NCBI RefSeq assembly: GCF_018732085.1
Contig: NZ_CP076103.1
Location: 5,456,001 to 5,520,000, forward strand
Direction of reading: 5' to 3'
From: Lysobacter capsici
Lineage (GTDB): Bacteria; Pseudomonadota; Gammaproteobacteria; Xanthomonadales; Xanthomonadaceae
Length of the DNA: 64,000 nt
In this document: positions 55,006-63,133 of the stretch, one piece after another
Layout: the number at the start of each line of letters is the position of its first letter
Numbering within the stretch: position 1 is the stretch's first letter
Notes under the pieces: generated by a model
What the model saw: only the letters and a program-made list of their open reading frames with translations
Databases searched by the model: none
Told to the model about the DNA's origin: nothing
Made by a program: the position numbers and the translations under genes

Positions 55006-55308
55006 TTACGCCGCGTCCGCTGATTCGGGCGAGCCGTCGTCGGACCAGTAACGCCAGGTGCCGACCTCGACGCCGTTTGCGTAGTCGCCTTCCGCGGCGA
55101 GTCGACCATTGAGATGGTAGTCGCGCCATCGGCCGTGCTCCTGGCCGTGCTCGTAATGGCCTTCGGACGCGAGCGAGCCGTCTTCGTGGTAGGCGCGAAA
55201 CAGGCCATGGCGTATCCACGCAGCGCCGTCGGATCGCAGGTAACGCGAATAGCGATACTCGATGGCGCCGGAGGGATAGGCGATTTCAGCCAACTGGAGA
55301 TCTGTCAT
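55006..55308 (-). CDS. MORN-repeat protein
   Basis: Protein of 100 residues built from three or four MORN_2 repeats (G-x-W/Y-x-x-Y/W-x-x-x-G pattern: RHGLFRAYHEDGSLASEGHY, HGRWRDYHLNGRLAAEGDY, GTWRYWSDDGSPE). It is related to YwqK-type proteins, some of which are called antitoxins in databases with weak support. No partner toxin is obvious. Cytoplasmic; role unknown. Confidence 0.75.
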   Translation of the reverse strand: MTDLQLAEIAYPSGAIEYRYSRYLRSDGAAWIRHGLFRAYHEDGSLASEGHYEHGQEHGRWRDYHLNGRLAAEGDYANGVEVGTWRYWSDDGSPESADAA

Positions 55309-55371
55309 GACGGACGGACGCCTGAGTGAAAGTCGAACCCAAGCCGCGAAGCGGTCTTGGCCTGGCGATGG

Positions 55372-55710
55372 TCAGACGCCGTCCTCGACCCTGTCCGGGT
55401 AGCGCGCGCCCAGATCGAGCATGTAATGACCGACGATCGAGCGCCTGGGCTTGTCGACGATGACGCTGAGGTAGGTATTGTTGCGCGGGACCGGAATATT
55501 GATGTGCTGGTAGGAACCGTCGCGGGTTTCGTAGACGTGGGCGACCCGCCATTCCCAGGCGGAGCAGTTGTGATACCGCTCCTCGATGATCGGGTCCGCG
55601 TACGCCCACAGATCGACGACCTCGTCGGCGCGGTTGGTCACCTCGAGCATCGGAGGCGAGAACGTGGCCTCGTACTGCTGTTTCGTAAGCTCGCGAGCAG
55701 AATCGGTCAT
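55372..55710 (-). CDS. Unknown acidic protein of 112 residues
   Basis: Not recognised. The central part is rich in Tyr, Trp and Arg (VVDLWAYADPIIEERYHN, WEWRVAHVYETRDGSYQH) and ends in a strand-rich region (YLSVIVDKPRRSIVGHYML). No signal peptide or metal motif. The ATG at 55710 is chosen because the frame further upstream loses coding character. It precedes the MORN gene by 63 bases on the same strand and may share its transcript. Confidence 0.6.
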   Translation of the reverse strand: MTDSARELTKQQYEATFSPPMLEVTNRADEVVDLWAYADPIIEERYHNCSAWEWRVAHVYETRDGSYQHINIPVPRNNTYLSVIVDKPRRSIVGHYMLDLGARYPDRVEDGV

Positions 55711-56099
55711 GAGGTCCCGTACACGGCTGGGCCGACCCGCGAAGCGGCCTCGGCATGAATTCGAATGAATCGTCGGGCCGCTCGCAACCCGATTCGACAA
55801 GACGATCGGCGGTGAATGTACGGCCCGGGTCGTGCGCATGGCAATGGCCGCCGGCCTGCGGGCACCCGACTTCCCGCGACCGGCACTTGGTCCCGTGGAC
55901 GAGTTCGAAGACTCGGCCGCCGCGGCCCGCCTGAGCCGAATCGAGGCATGGGGCGGCGTGGCGACGCCCGCCCATCCGCGGCCCGCGCGATCCATGCCAT
56001 TCCGCCAGAATCGAACAGGCCGCGCCGTTGCATTTTCCGCGCCGGGCGCGTTGACTGGCCTCACTGGCACGACCCGCCGATCGCGTCGCGGAGACCTGC
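55711..56099. other. Gene-free stretch between divergent genes
   Basis: About 390 bases of very GC-rich DNA upstream of the unknown gene and the patatin gene. Long frames cross it but show no motif. No operator-like symmetry is seen. Confidence 0.4.
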
Positions 56100-57125
56100 A
56101 TGGCATTCACCATTCTCGCCCTGTCGGGCGGCGGCTATCTCGGCCTGCACGAGGCGGTGTTGCTGCGCGAACTCGAACGCGCGCTACATCGACCGATCGG
56201 CGAGGCCTTCGACTTGATCTGCGGCTCCTCGATCGGCGCGCTCGCGGCGATGGGCCTGTCGCTGGGAACCCCGGCCCGCGACATCGAAGCCGGATTCCTG
56301 CAACGCGGCACGACCATCTTCCCCGGCCATCGCTGGCGCTCGCACCGCGCCCTCGCCTACCTGTCCAGCATCCGCTACATGTTCCGTTCGCGTTACCGCG
56401 GCGAGACGGTCGGCGAAACCGTCGATGCGATCATCGGCGAGCACCGCAAACTGAGCGAGGCGAAGACGCGTCTGCTGATTCCGGTGATCAATGCGACCAC
56501 CGGGCGCCTGGAAATCATCAAGACGCCGCACAACCCACGCAACTGGTATTACGCGGACCTGCCGATGGCGCAGATCGCGATGGCGGCGACCGCGGCGCCG
56601 ACGTATTTCCCGTTGGCCATGTTGCGCGACCAGTTGTACGTGGACGCGGGCATCTTCGCGAACTCACCGGGCATGTTCGGCCTGCACGAGGCCAGCCACT
56701 ATTGCAAGGTGCCGATCGCGGACATCCATGTCCTCAGCCTGGGCACCAACGTGGCCAGCCCGCGCCATTCGGTGCATGAGAATCCCAACCTCGGCGCGCT
56801 GGGCTGGCTTCGCAACGGGCGCTTGTACACCACGATGTCGTCGGCCCAGCGCGAACTCACCGACAGCATCCTCCACCACATTCTCGAAAGCCGTTATCAG
56901 CGCATCGAGGGCACGCCCGACACCAGCCGCGATGGACTGCTGCAATTCGACAATGCATCGCTGGCGGCCTCCAAGCGGCTTACCGAACTGGCCGAGCATG
57001 CCTGGAAAGAGGCCTATGCCAGCGCGTCGTTCAAGACCTTCATCGAGATGTTGCGCGATCACCGGATCGACGATGGCTGGCGCGCCACGGTGCCTACGAC
57101 CGAATCGGCCGATTCGAATCGTTGA
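56100..57125 (+). CDS. Patatin-like phospholipase (CapV-like)
   Basis: Ser-Asp dyad lipid hydrolase of 341 residues. The oxyanion motif is SGGGYLGLH at 9-17, the nucleophile Ser44 in GSSIG at 42-46, and the catalytic Asp182 in VDAGIF (usual form DGG or DGA). The architecture without membrane or signal segments matches stand-alone bacterial patatins, including the CapV effectors of CBASS defence, but no CD-NTase, HORMA or 2TM gene lies next to it. It is divergent from the unknown gene at 55372. It probably cleaves membrane phospholipids when active. Confidence 0.85.
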   Translation: MAFTILALSGGGYLGLHEAVLLRELERALHRPIGEAFDLICGSSIGALAAMGLSLGTPARDIEAGFLQRGTTIFPGHRWRSHRALAYLSSIRYMFRSRYRGETVGETVDAIIGEHRKLSEAKTRLLIPVINATTGRLEIIKTPHNPRNWYYADLPMAQIAMAATAAPTYFPLAMLRDQLYVDAGIFANSPGMFGLHEASHYCKVPIADIHVLSLGTNVASPRHSVHENPNLGALGWLRNGRLYTTMSSAQRELTDSILHHILESRYQRIEGTPDTSRDGLLQFDNASLAASKRLTELAEHAWKEAYASASFKTFIEMLRDHRIDDGWRATVPTTESADSNR

Positions 57126-57163
57126 TCGGGTTCGTGTTGCGCGACCCCCTGGAGGGGATGCTC

Positions 57164-58030
57164 TCAGGCGGCGATCGCATCCAACTGCGCCATGACCTGC
57201 GGCGAAAGCGCCAGCTCGCTCACGGCCAGGTTCTCGCGCAGGTGCGCCAGCGAGGAAGTGCCCGGGATGAGCAGGATGTTGGGCGCGCGACGCAACAGCC
57301 AGGCGAGCGCGACCTGCATCGCGGTGGCGTCGAGGCGGCGCGCGACATCGGTCAGCGCGGACGATTGCAGCGGGCTGAACCCGCCCAACGGGAAGAACGG
57401 TACGTAGGCGATGCCCTGCCGCGCGAGTTCGTCGATCAGCGCATCGTCGGCGCGATGCGCGAGGTTGTAGTGGTTCTGCACGCAGACGATCTCGCAGATG
57501 CCGCGTCCCTGCGCGACCTGCGCGGAGGTGACGTTGCTCAACCCGATATGCCGCACCAGGCCCGCGCGCTGAAGCTCGGCGAGCGCGGTCAGCGGCGCTT
57601 CGATCGAGCCTTCGGCGGGGCCGTGGGTGTCGAACATGCAGCGCAGGTTGACCACGTCGAGCGCGTCCAGGCCCAGGTTGCGCAGGTTGTCGTGCACGGC
57701 CTGGGTCAGCTGCTCGGGTGAAAACGCCGGCAACCAGGAGCCATCCTCGCCGCGCCGCGCGCCGACCTTGGTGACGATGACCAGATCGTCGCCGTACGGC
57801 GCCAGCGCTTCGCGGATCAGCCGGTTGGTGACGTGCGGGCCGTAGAAGTCCGACGTGTCGATGTGGTTCACGCCGCTGGCGACGGCCTCGCGCAATACCG
57901 CCAGGGCCGCGTCGTGATCCTTCGGCGGGCCGAACACGCCGGGGCCGGCGAGCTGCATGGCGCCGTAGCCCAGGCGCTTCACGGTGCGATCGCCGAGTTG
58001 GAAGGTGCCGCTGTGGTCGATGCTGGACAT
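57164..58030 (-). CDS. Aldo/keto reductase
   Basis: NADPH-dependent (beta/alpha)8 barrel reductase of 288 residues. The catalytic Tyr is in HIDTSDFYGP near residue 60, Lys in IVTKVG near 88, and the Asp precedes both (DTSD). HIGLSNVTSAQ and the late LLIPGTSSLAHLREN (cofactor phosphate) complete the pattern. It is of the AKR13/YdbC-like type that reduces small aldehydes such as pyridoxal. The LysR gene transcribed away from it is the probable regulator. Confidence 0.9.
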   Translation of the reverse strand: MSSIDHSGTFQLGDRTVKRLGYGAMQLAGPGVFGPPKDHDAALAVLREAVASGVNHIDTSDFYGPHVTNRLIREALAPYGDDLVIVTKVGARRGEDGSWLPAFSPEQLTQAVHDNLRNLGLDALDVVNLRCMFDTHGPAEGSIEAPLTALAELQRAGLVRHIGLSNVTSAQVAQGRGICEIVCVQNHYNLAHRADDALIDELARQGIAYVPFFPLGGFSPLQSSALTDVARRLDATAMQVALAWLLRRAPNILLIPGTSSLAHLRENLAVSELALSPQVMAQLDAIAA

Positions 58031-58085
58031 GGGGGAAACCTGTGCGTGAGAGACGTGGCACCATCCTGAGGCCGGCCCCGCTGTT

Positions 58086-58104
58086 CGATAACTGTCTAGA
58101 ATCG
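58086..58104. promoter_or_regulatory. LysR-type operator
   Basis: CGAT-N11-ATCG contains the T-N11-A LysR box, centred in the 100-base gap between the aldo/keto reductase and the divergent LysR gene. Regulation of both genes from this site is inferred. Confidence 0.5.
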
Positions 58105-58130
58105 GCACGGGCCGTGCGGGATTGCGAACA

Positions 58131-59024
58131 ATGGACATCGATTTCAGCGATTTGAACGCCTTCCTCGCGGTCGCGCGCGCCAAGGGTTTCCGCGAAGGCG
58201 CACGCGCGTCGGGCAGCAGCGCCTCGGGCCTGAGCGAAGCGGTGCGCCGGCTGGAAACCCAGCTCGGCGTCCGCCTGCTTCATCGCACCACCCGCAGCGT
58301 GGTGCCGACCGAAGCCGGTGCGCGCCTGCTGGAGCGGCTCGAACCGGCCTTGAACGAAGTCCACGCCGCGCTCGATGTGGTCAACGGATTTCGCAGCCGA
58401 CCGGCCGGCACCTTGCGGCTCAACGTGCCGGTCAGCGCCGCGCGCCTGGTGCTGCCGGCGATCATTCCGCGGTTCCTCGCCGCGTATCCCGATATCCGCC
58501 TGGAGATCAACGTCGACGACAGCTTCGTCGACGTGCTCGCCGCCGGCTGCGACGCCGGCATCCGCTACGACGAGCGCCTGGAACACGACATGATCGCGGT
58601 GCCGATCGGTCCGCGCATGCAACGCTTCGCCACGGCCGCGTCGCCCGCCTATCTCGACCGGCACGGCCGGCCCGGGCACCCGCGCGACCTGCTCGCTCAC
58701 ACCTGCCTGCGCGGACGTTTCAGCAGCGGCGCGATGCCGTTGTGGGAGTTCGAACGCGACGGCGAACTGATCCAGGTCGATCCGTCCGGCCCGCTGCTGG
58801 TGCAGATCGGCGCGGCCACCGATCTCGCGGTCGATGCGGCGATCGCCGGCGTCGGCATCATCTATCTGTTCGAAGACTGGCTGCGTCCGCATTTAGACAG
58901 CGGCGCGCTGGAACCGTTGCTGGAGCCGTGGTGGCAGCCGTTTTCCGGGCCGTTTCTCTACTACCCCGGGCGACGCCTGGTGCCCGCGCCGCTGCGCGCG
59001 TTCGTCGATTTCATCAAGGCGTAG
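58131..59024 (+). CDS. LysR-family transcriptional regulator
   Basis: Regulator of 297 residues. The winged helix at 1-62 reads DFSDLNAFLAVARAKGFREGA and SASGLSEAVRRLETQLGVRL, followed by TEAGARLLE and an effector domain of the CrgA/DmlR type (GTLRLNVPVSAARLVLP; VDVLAAGCDAGIRYDERL). The ATG at 58131 is preferred over the in-frame upstream start. Divergent from an aldo/keto reductase gene, its likely target; many members of this group respond to quinones or aldehydes. Confidence 0.9.
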   Translation: MDIDFSDLNAFLAVARAKGFREGARASGSSASGLSEAVRRLETQLGVRLLHRTTRSVVPTEAGARLLERLEPALNEVHAALDVVNGFRSRPAGTLRLNVPVSAARLVLPAIIPRFLAAYPDIRLEINVDDSFVDVLAAGCDAGIRYDERLEHDMIAVPIGPRMQRFATAASPAYLDRHGRPGHPRDLLAHTCLRGRFSSGAMPLWEFERDGELIQVDPSGPLLVQIGAATDLAVDAAIAGVGIIYLFEDWLRPHLDSGALEPLLEPWWQPFSGPFLYYPGRRLVPAPLRAFVDFIKA

Positions 59025-59270
59025 CCGCGCGAGAAAATCGCGCTCGCATGACTGACTACAACGTCGCAACGCAGCCGCAAATCGACCTTCGTCGCAGTCC
59101 CCGGCAATTACGGACGGCACACATCCTGTGCTAGCGTCGCCTTTCCCGATAATTCCGGAGGCCGCCGCCGCTTCCGGGAGGGTCGCGTCATCGCGATACG
59201 CCAGGGTTGCGCGCGCTGTCCGACCGATGAGGGGGAACGATCGGGGCGGCTTTCAACGGAGGGATAAAGC

Positions 59271-59534
59271 ATGAAGGGATGGATTGCAAAAGGGGCCGTG
59301 CTGGCTGTTTTCGTCGGCGCGATGGTTTCGGCCATGCCGGTCTCGGCGGAGCCGACCTACGAATGCACGCTGGCGCACGAAGGCGAGCTGTTCCAGGTCG
59401 CGTACGATCACCCGGTCGATCCGGGCTACCTCTACCAATGCCGCGGCGCGAACTGGCGCCTGGTCGGAATCTGCAGCCAGAGCCAGGGTTGCCCGCCGGC
59501 GCCGGATCCGGGTGGTCCGATCGTAGAGATGTAA
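59271..59534 (+). CDS. Small secreted protein
   Basis: Protein of 87 residues. GGAGGGATAAAGC precedes the ATG, a strong ribosome site. The signal peptide (KGAVLAVFVGAMVSAMPVSA) is cut near residue 26. The mature part has four Cys (YECTLA, YQCRGANW, GICSQSQGC) and a Pro-rich end. A clean terminator follows, so the gene is monocistronic. Family not recognised. Confidence 0.75.
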   Translation: MKGWIAKGAVLAVFVGAMVSAMPVSAEPTYECTLAHEGELFQVAYDHPVDPGYLYQCRGANWRLVGICSQSQGCPPAPDPGGPIVEM

Positions 59535-59568
59535 GGTTTCATCGCGTCCAATCGACGTTGCTATTCGA

Positions 59569-59598
59569 AGCGGGGCCCAGGCATGGGTCCCGCTTTTT
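59569..59598 (+). terminator. Intrinsic terminator
   Basis: An 11-bp stem (59569-59579 with 59584-59594, one G-U pair), four-base loop and TTTTT, 35 bases after the small secreted-protein gene. Confidence 0.85.
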
Positions 59599-59686
59599 CA
59601 TGTCGTCCGGTCGCGGATCGTCCGGCCGACGCGCCATGGATTTCAACGGCAGCACGAACGATCCGCTGCGGGACATCCAGGCAGGT

Positions 59687-60136
59687 CTAGCGCGATGGCG
59701 TCATGAGCGGACACATCATCATCCCAACATAGATTTCGGCGACCTCGCCCGATGGCGCAAGCCACATGTGGATGTTCTGACCACACGCTCCCTGCATGGT
59801 GACCATCGCAGTATCTTGATAGGTCAGCCAGACCCTGCGGTAAGGTTTTCCGTTGGAGACAATGGGCTCTTCCCGCTTGCGCGTCACACCGGCCCGATTC
59901 GTCATGAGATCGGGAAGCTCATCATACAGTTGCGATAACAAGGCATCGTCGCGCACAGCGGCTTGATTTTCCGAGTCGGCGTCGAACGTGGGGCGCCCGG
60001 CAAGTTCGAACGGCGGCTCCGCCCGAACGGGCATCATGACCGGGTAATACAGTGACTCGGTCGGCATCCGGGCGCACGACGCGAGCGCGATCGATCCGAC
60101 TGCCACCATCAGTGCAGCTGAGCGCTTCGCGTACAT
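59687..60136 (-). CDS. Small lipoprotein of unknown function
   Basis: Lipoprotein of 149 residues. The signal sequence ends in the lipobox LASC (Cys at 21). The mature part has ELAGRPTFDADSENQA, a helical segment DDALLSQLYDELPDLM and beta strands ending QNIHMWLAPSGEVAEIYVG with one further Cys pair. No known domain. Its start lies six bases after the stop of the gene at 60143-60469, so the two are one transcription unit. Confidence 0.65.
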   Translation of the reverse strand: MYAKRSAALMVAVGSIALASCARMPTESLYYPVMMPVRAEPPFELAGRPTFDADSENQAAVRDDALLSQLYDELPDLMTNRAGVTRKREEPIVSNGKPYRRVWLTYQDTAMVTMQGACGQNIHMWLAPSGEVAEIYVGMMMCPLMTPSR

Positions 60137-60142
60137 GTCGCC

Positions 60143-60469
60143 TCACTTTACGAACTGCATCTCGATCAGCGCGCCGGTCTTTACATCGACTCTGGCGATG
60201 TAGCCCACGTCGAGGTAGAAGCTCAAAGGCTCCTCGCCGGCGATGCTGTACATGACCAGATGATCGTCATCGCGCGAGAAATGCGCCAGATCGAGGTCGC
60301 TCCAAAGCACGTTGCGACCCAGGTCCAGCGCGAGGATGGAAGGCTCCCCGTCGTCAGGCAAGAACGTCACGACCACCGTGTCGCCGATCAGCGCCGCGTC
60401 GTGGATGGACCGGCCGAAATCCCACTCGCTGCCGTTGACGATGATGGTTCTTCTGATAGGGATCTTCAT
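60143..60469 (-). CDS. Unknown beta-rich protein
   Basis: Protein of 108 residues without signal or membrane segment. Short strands and turns such as IIVNGSEWDFGRSIHDAALI, VVVTFLPDDGEP, ILALDLGRNVLWS resemble two blades of a beta-propeller or an immunity-type fold, but nothing is diagnostic. It is the first gene of a two-gene unit with the lipoprotein downstream. Confidence 0.6.
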   Translation of the reverse strand: MKIPIRRTIIVNGSEWDFGRSIHDAALIGDTVVVTFLPDDGEPSILALDLGRNVLWSDLDLAHFSRDDDHLVMYSIAGEEPLSFYLDVGYIARVDVKTGALIEMQFVK

Positions 60470-60651
60470 GCTGGCCGGTCCGTGGAGTGCGGGTACCGGA
60501 CTGTGTCGCCGGCGAATCCGTTCGGTGAATCCTAGCTCAGCAAGAGCGGCGCTGCCGACGAAACCGGTCCATGTCGCCTACGCGTAAAGGCTTGACGCGC
60601 GGCGTGGGAAGATCCTTCGGCGAGCAATCACTTTCGACCTGGGGATAAGCG

Positions 60652-62217
60652 ATGAATCCAACTTCGAGCTTTCGTCGGCCGCGGCCCGAGGCTTTGCTGC
60701 TGTGCATTTTCCTGACGGCGGCGCCTGCGGTCCACGGCGCGGCGCGCGATCAGGCCGAAGCAAAGGTCGCCGTTCGCTTCGACCAGATCGCGGACAGCCC
60801 TGCCCAGCTGCGGATGTTTCTGCAGGCGATGCCCAAGGGCGCCGACCTGCACAACCACCTTGGCGGGTCGGTCTATGCCGAGGACTATCTTCGCTGGGCC
60901 GGCGACCAGGGGATGTGCATCGCCACCGACAGCAACAGCATCGTCCCGCCGCCCTGCGATGCGCCCGGCCGCATGCCCGCGCGCGATCTCGCGAGCAAGG
61001 CCTATCTGCGTTACGCGCAGGTAGTCGATACCTTGTCGACACGCGGCGTCGAACAGGGCATCGGCGATCCGGTGCAGCCGGCGCGCGAGCGCTTCTTCGC
61101 CGCCTTCGATGGATTCCGCCCCATCTCGCAAAGCAGCTTCCCCGCGAAAATCGCCACCGCGCGCGAAGCCGCCGCCGGCGACCGCGTGAGCTACGTAGAG
61201 CTGATCGCCATGCCGCTCGCCGCGCAGCCGCTGCTCGAAGCGGCGAAGAAGATGCGCGGCGACGCCAACGACTTCGCCAAACTTGCATCCACGCTCGCTC
61301 CCATGTTGCCGGCGGCCATCGCCCGGGCCCGCGCGGATCTCGATCGTTACGACGCTCAGGTCGCGGCGATGCTCGGCTGCAACGGCGCCGCACCCCGGCC
61401 CGCTTGCGACATCGAAGTTCGCTACCAGGTCCCTTCCCAGCGCAGTTGGCCCGCGCCCCAGGTATTCGCGGCATTGGCCTTCGGTTTCGCCCTGGCCGAC
61501 ACCGACCCGCGATGGGTCGGCGTCAATTTGCTCGGCCCGGAGCACCATCCGGCATCGGATCAAGACTATGCGCTGCATATGCGCATGCTCGCCCACCTGA
61601 AGAAACAGCATCCCGGCGTGCCGATGTCGCTGCACGCGGGCGAACTGACGCTCGGCCTGGTCCCGCCGCGCTACCTGCGGTCGCATATCCACGATGCGGT
61701 CGTCTGCGCGGGCGCCGCGCGGATCGGCCACGGTGTCGACATCGCGTACGAACACGATGCGGCCGCGCTGCTGAAAAGGATGGCCCGCGACGAGATCGCG
61801 GTCGAAATCAACCTGACCAGCAACGCGGTGATCCTGGGCGTGAAAGGCAAGGATCATCCGCTGACCCTCTATCGCGCGGCGGGCGTGCCGGTCGTCCTGT
61901 CGACCGACGACCAGGGCGTGCTGCGCAGCGACATGACCCACGAATATCTGCGCGCCGTGCGCGAGCACGGACTGCGCTACCTCGACCTCAAGCAGATCGC
62001 CCGCGACGGGCTGCAATACGCATTCTTGCCCGGCGCCAGCCTGTGGCAGACCCGAGCCGGTGGCGCTCGCGTACCGGAATGCGCCGCGCTGTCGACAACA
62101 CCCGACGCCGCTTGCACGCGATTCCTCGGCGGCAGTCCCAAGGCGCGATTGCAATGGCGTCTGGAACGGGATCTAGGCGATTTCGAGCGAGCCATGCTTG
62201 AAGACGCTGATCGCTGA
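60652..62217 (+). CDS. Secreted adenosine deaminase-like enzyme
   Basis: Exported amidohydrolase of 521 residues, like ADGF/CECR1-type secreted adenosine deaminases. A signal peptide (LLLCIFLTAAPAVHGA) ends near residue 30. Zinc ligands His67 and His69 are in DLHNHLGGS; SLHAGE supplies the next His and the catalytic Glu; RIGHG follows; STDDQG holds the zinc-bound Asp. An insert between 100 and 270 with two Cys resembles the long receptor-like insert of extracellular members. In the periplasm or outside the cell it would convert adenosine to inosine. Confidence 0.88.
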   Translation: MNPTSSFRRPRPEALLLCIFLTAAPAVHGAARDQAEAKVAVRFDQIADSPAQLRMFLQAMPKGADLHNHLGGSVYAEDYLRWAGDQGMCIATDSNSIVPPPCDAPGRMPARDLASKAYLRYAQVVDTLSTRGVEQGIGDPVQPARERFFAAFDGFRPISQSSFPAKIATAREAAAGDRVSYVELIAMPLAAQPLLEAAKKMRGDANDFAKLASTLAPMLPAAIARARADLDRYDAQVAAMLGCNGAAPRPACDIEVRYQVPSQRSWPAPQVFAALAFGFALADTDPRWVGVNLLGPEHHPASDQDYALHMRMLAHLKKQHPGVPMSLHAGELTLGLVPPRYLRSHIHDAVVCAGAARIGHGVDIAYEHDAAALLKRMARDEIAVEINLTSNAVILGVKGKDHPLTLYRAAGVPVVLSTDDQGVLRSDMTHEYLRAVREHGLRYLDLKQIARDGLQYAFLPGASLWQTRAGGARVPECAALSTTPDAACTRFLGGSPKARLQWRLERDLGDFERAMLEDADR

Positions 62218-62669
62218 GGGGGCAGAGCGCAGGATGATGCGTTCATACGCGCAGCCTTCTCCGGACTCGGGATGAATGTCGGCCCGATACGAGGCATGGC
62301 TCTTGTCGTCGCCGTACTATCACCAGAAAGATCTGTCACTTGAGCTCCGCCGATACCGCTACACGGCCTTGGCTCAAATATCTCGTGCGTCAGTGTCTGA
62401 GAATGGCCATTCTCAGGTTTGCTGCGTTAGCCGTTTTCCGCCCAATGACCCTTGCCGCAGAAGCGCTCCAATAGCACAGCGATGGCGTCGCTGATCCTGG
62501 AGAACTACTAATCACCAACGCCCGACAGTCGAGATCACCGAGCGCACGGCTGGCTGGCCGCGCGCATTGGCCTTATCGGGTACATGCCCCGCACCGACCA
62601 CCATCCATGGGGCCCAAGCCGCCGGACACGTGCTACAACTATCCATCATTCGGCGTAAAGGACCCCGCC
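62218..62669. other. Gene-free stretch with a 20-bp perfect palindrome
   Basis: About 450 bases between two plus-strand genes. CTGAGAATGG/CCATTCTCAG at 62397-62416 is a 20-bp perfect palindrome without spacer. This part is less GC-rich than its flanks. No gene is convincing. Confidence 0.5.
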
Positions 62670-63119
62670 ATGGCCCGCTATCCTCGTATCGACCAACCCT
62701 GTCCACTCGACGACGCGGCGCGCAGCCGCGTCGACGGCCACTGCGGCCTGTGTGGCAAGACCGTGCATTGCCTGGACGGACGCAGCGACACGGAGCGCGC
62801 GGCGTTGTTGCGACAGGCCAGCGGCCCGGTCTGCGTCTCGTATCGATTGGCGCTGGGTACGGCGTTGGCCTTGTCGATCGCCGCGCCGGCCGCGGCCAGC
62901 CCGGTCGATGTCGCTGCATCGTCGCAGGCGGCGCCGCTGACTCCGCCCAATGCCACACCGCAGGCGCAGACCCCGGTAGCGCCCGAGACCCTGGTCGAGC
63001 CCGACCTGCAGATGGTGTTCGTCGGTAGTATCAGCCGGCCCGGCGAAGCCGAATGGGTCGACGACGATCATCACCTGCCTGAGCTACCCATGCGGCGCGA
63101 ACCACCGCCGCGCGAATGA
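62670..63119 (+). CDS. Zinc-ribbon membrane protein of unknown function
   Basis: Protein of 149 residues. The N-terminal 50 residues hold a four-Cys motif (QPCPL, then GHCGLCGKTVHCLD) as in small zinc ribbons. SGPVCVSYRLA leads into one hydrophobic helix (LGTALALSIAAPAAA), and the C-terminal 60 residues are Pro-, Ala- and Asp-rich. The cytoplasmic ribbon with a short periplasmic tail might signal or bind a partner. AAAGGA is eight bases before the ATG. I recall similar short proteins in xanthomonads but no function. Confidence 0.65.
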   Translation: MARYPRIDQPCPLDDAARSRVDGHCGLCGKTVHCLDGRSDTERAALLRQASGPVCVSYRLALGTALALSIAAPAAASPVDVAASSQAAPLTPPNATPQAQTPVAPETLVEPDLQMVFVGSISRPGEAEWVDDDHHLPELPMRREPPPRE

Positions 63120-63133
63120 GCGCTCGCGAAACC

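Noticed and set aside
55006..55710. Toxin-antitoxin pair (YwqK-like antitoxin)
   Set aside because: The antitoxin label for MORN-repeat proteins is weak, and the neighbouring protein shows no toxin motif; left as unknown genes.
56100..58030. Complete CBASS defence system around the patatin gene
   Set aside because: No CD-NTase, no HORMA/TRIP13 or E1/E2-like genes; the next gene is an ordinary aldo/keto reductase.
61977..62339. 120-codon minus-strand frame overlapping the adenosine deaminase end
   Set aside because: Mostly inside the deaminase gene and Ser/Arg-rich; no ribosome site.
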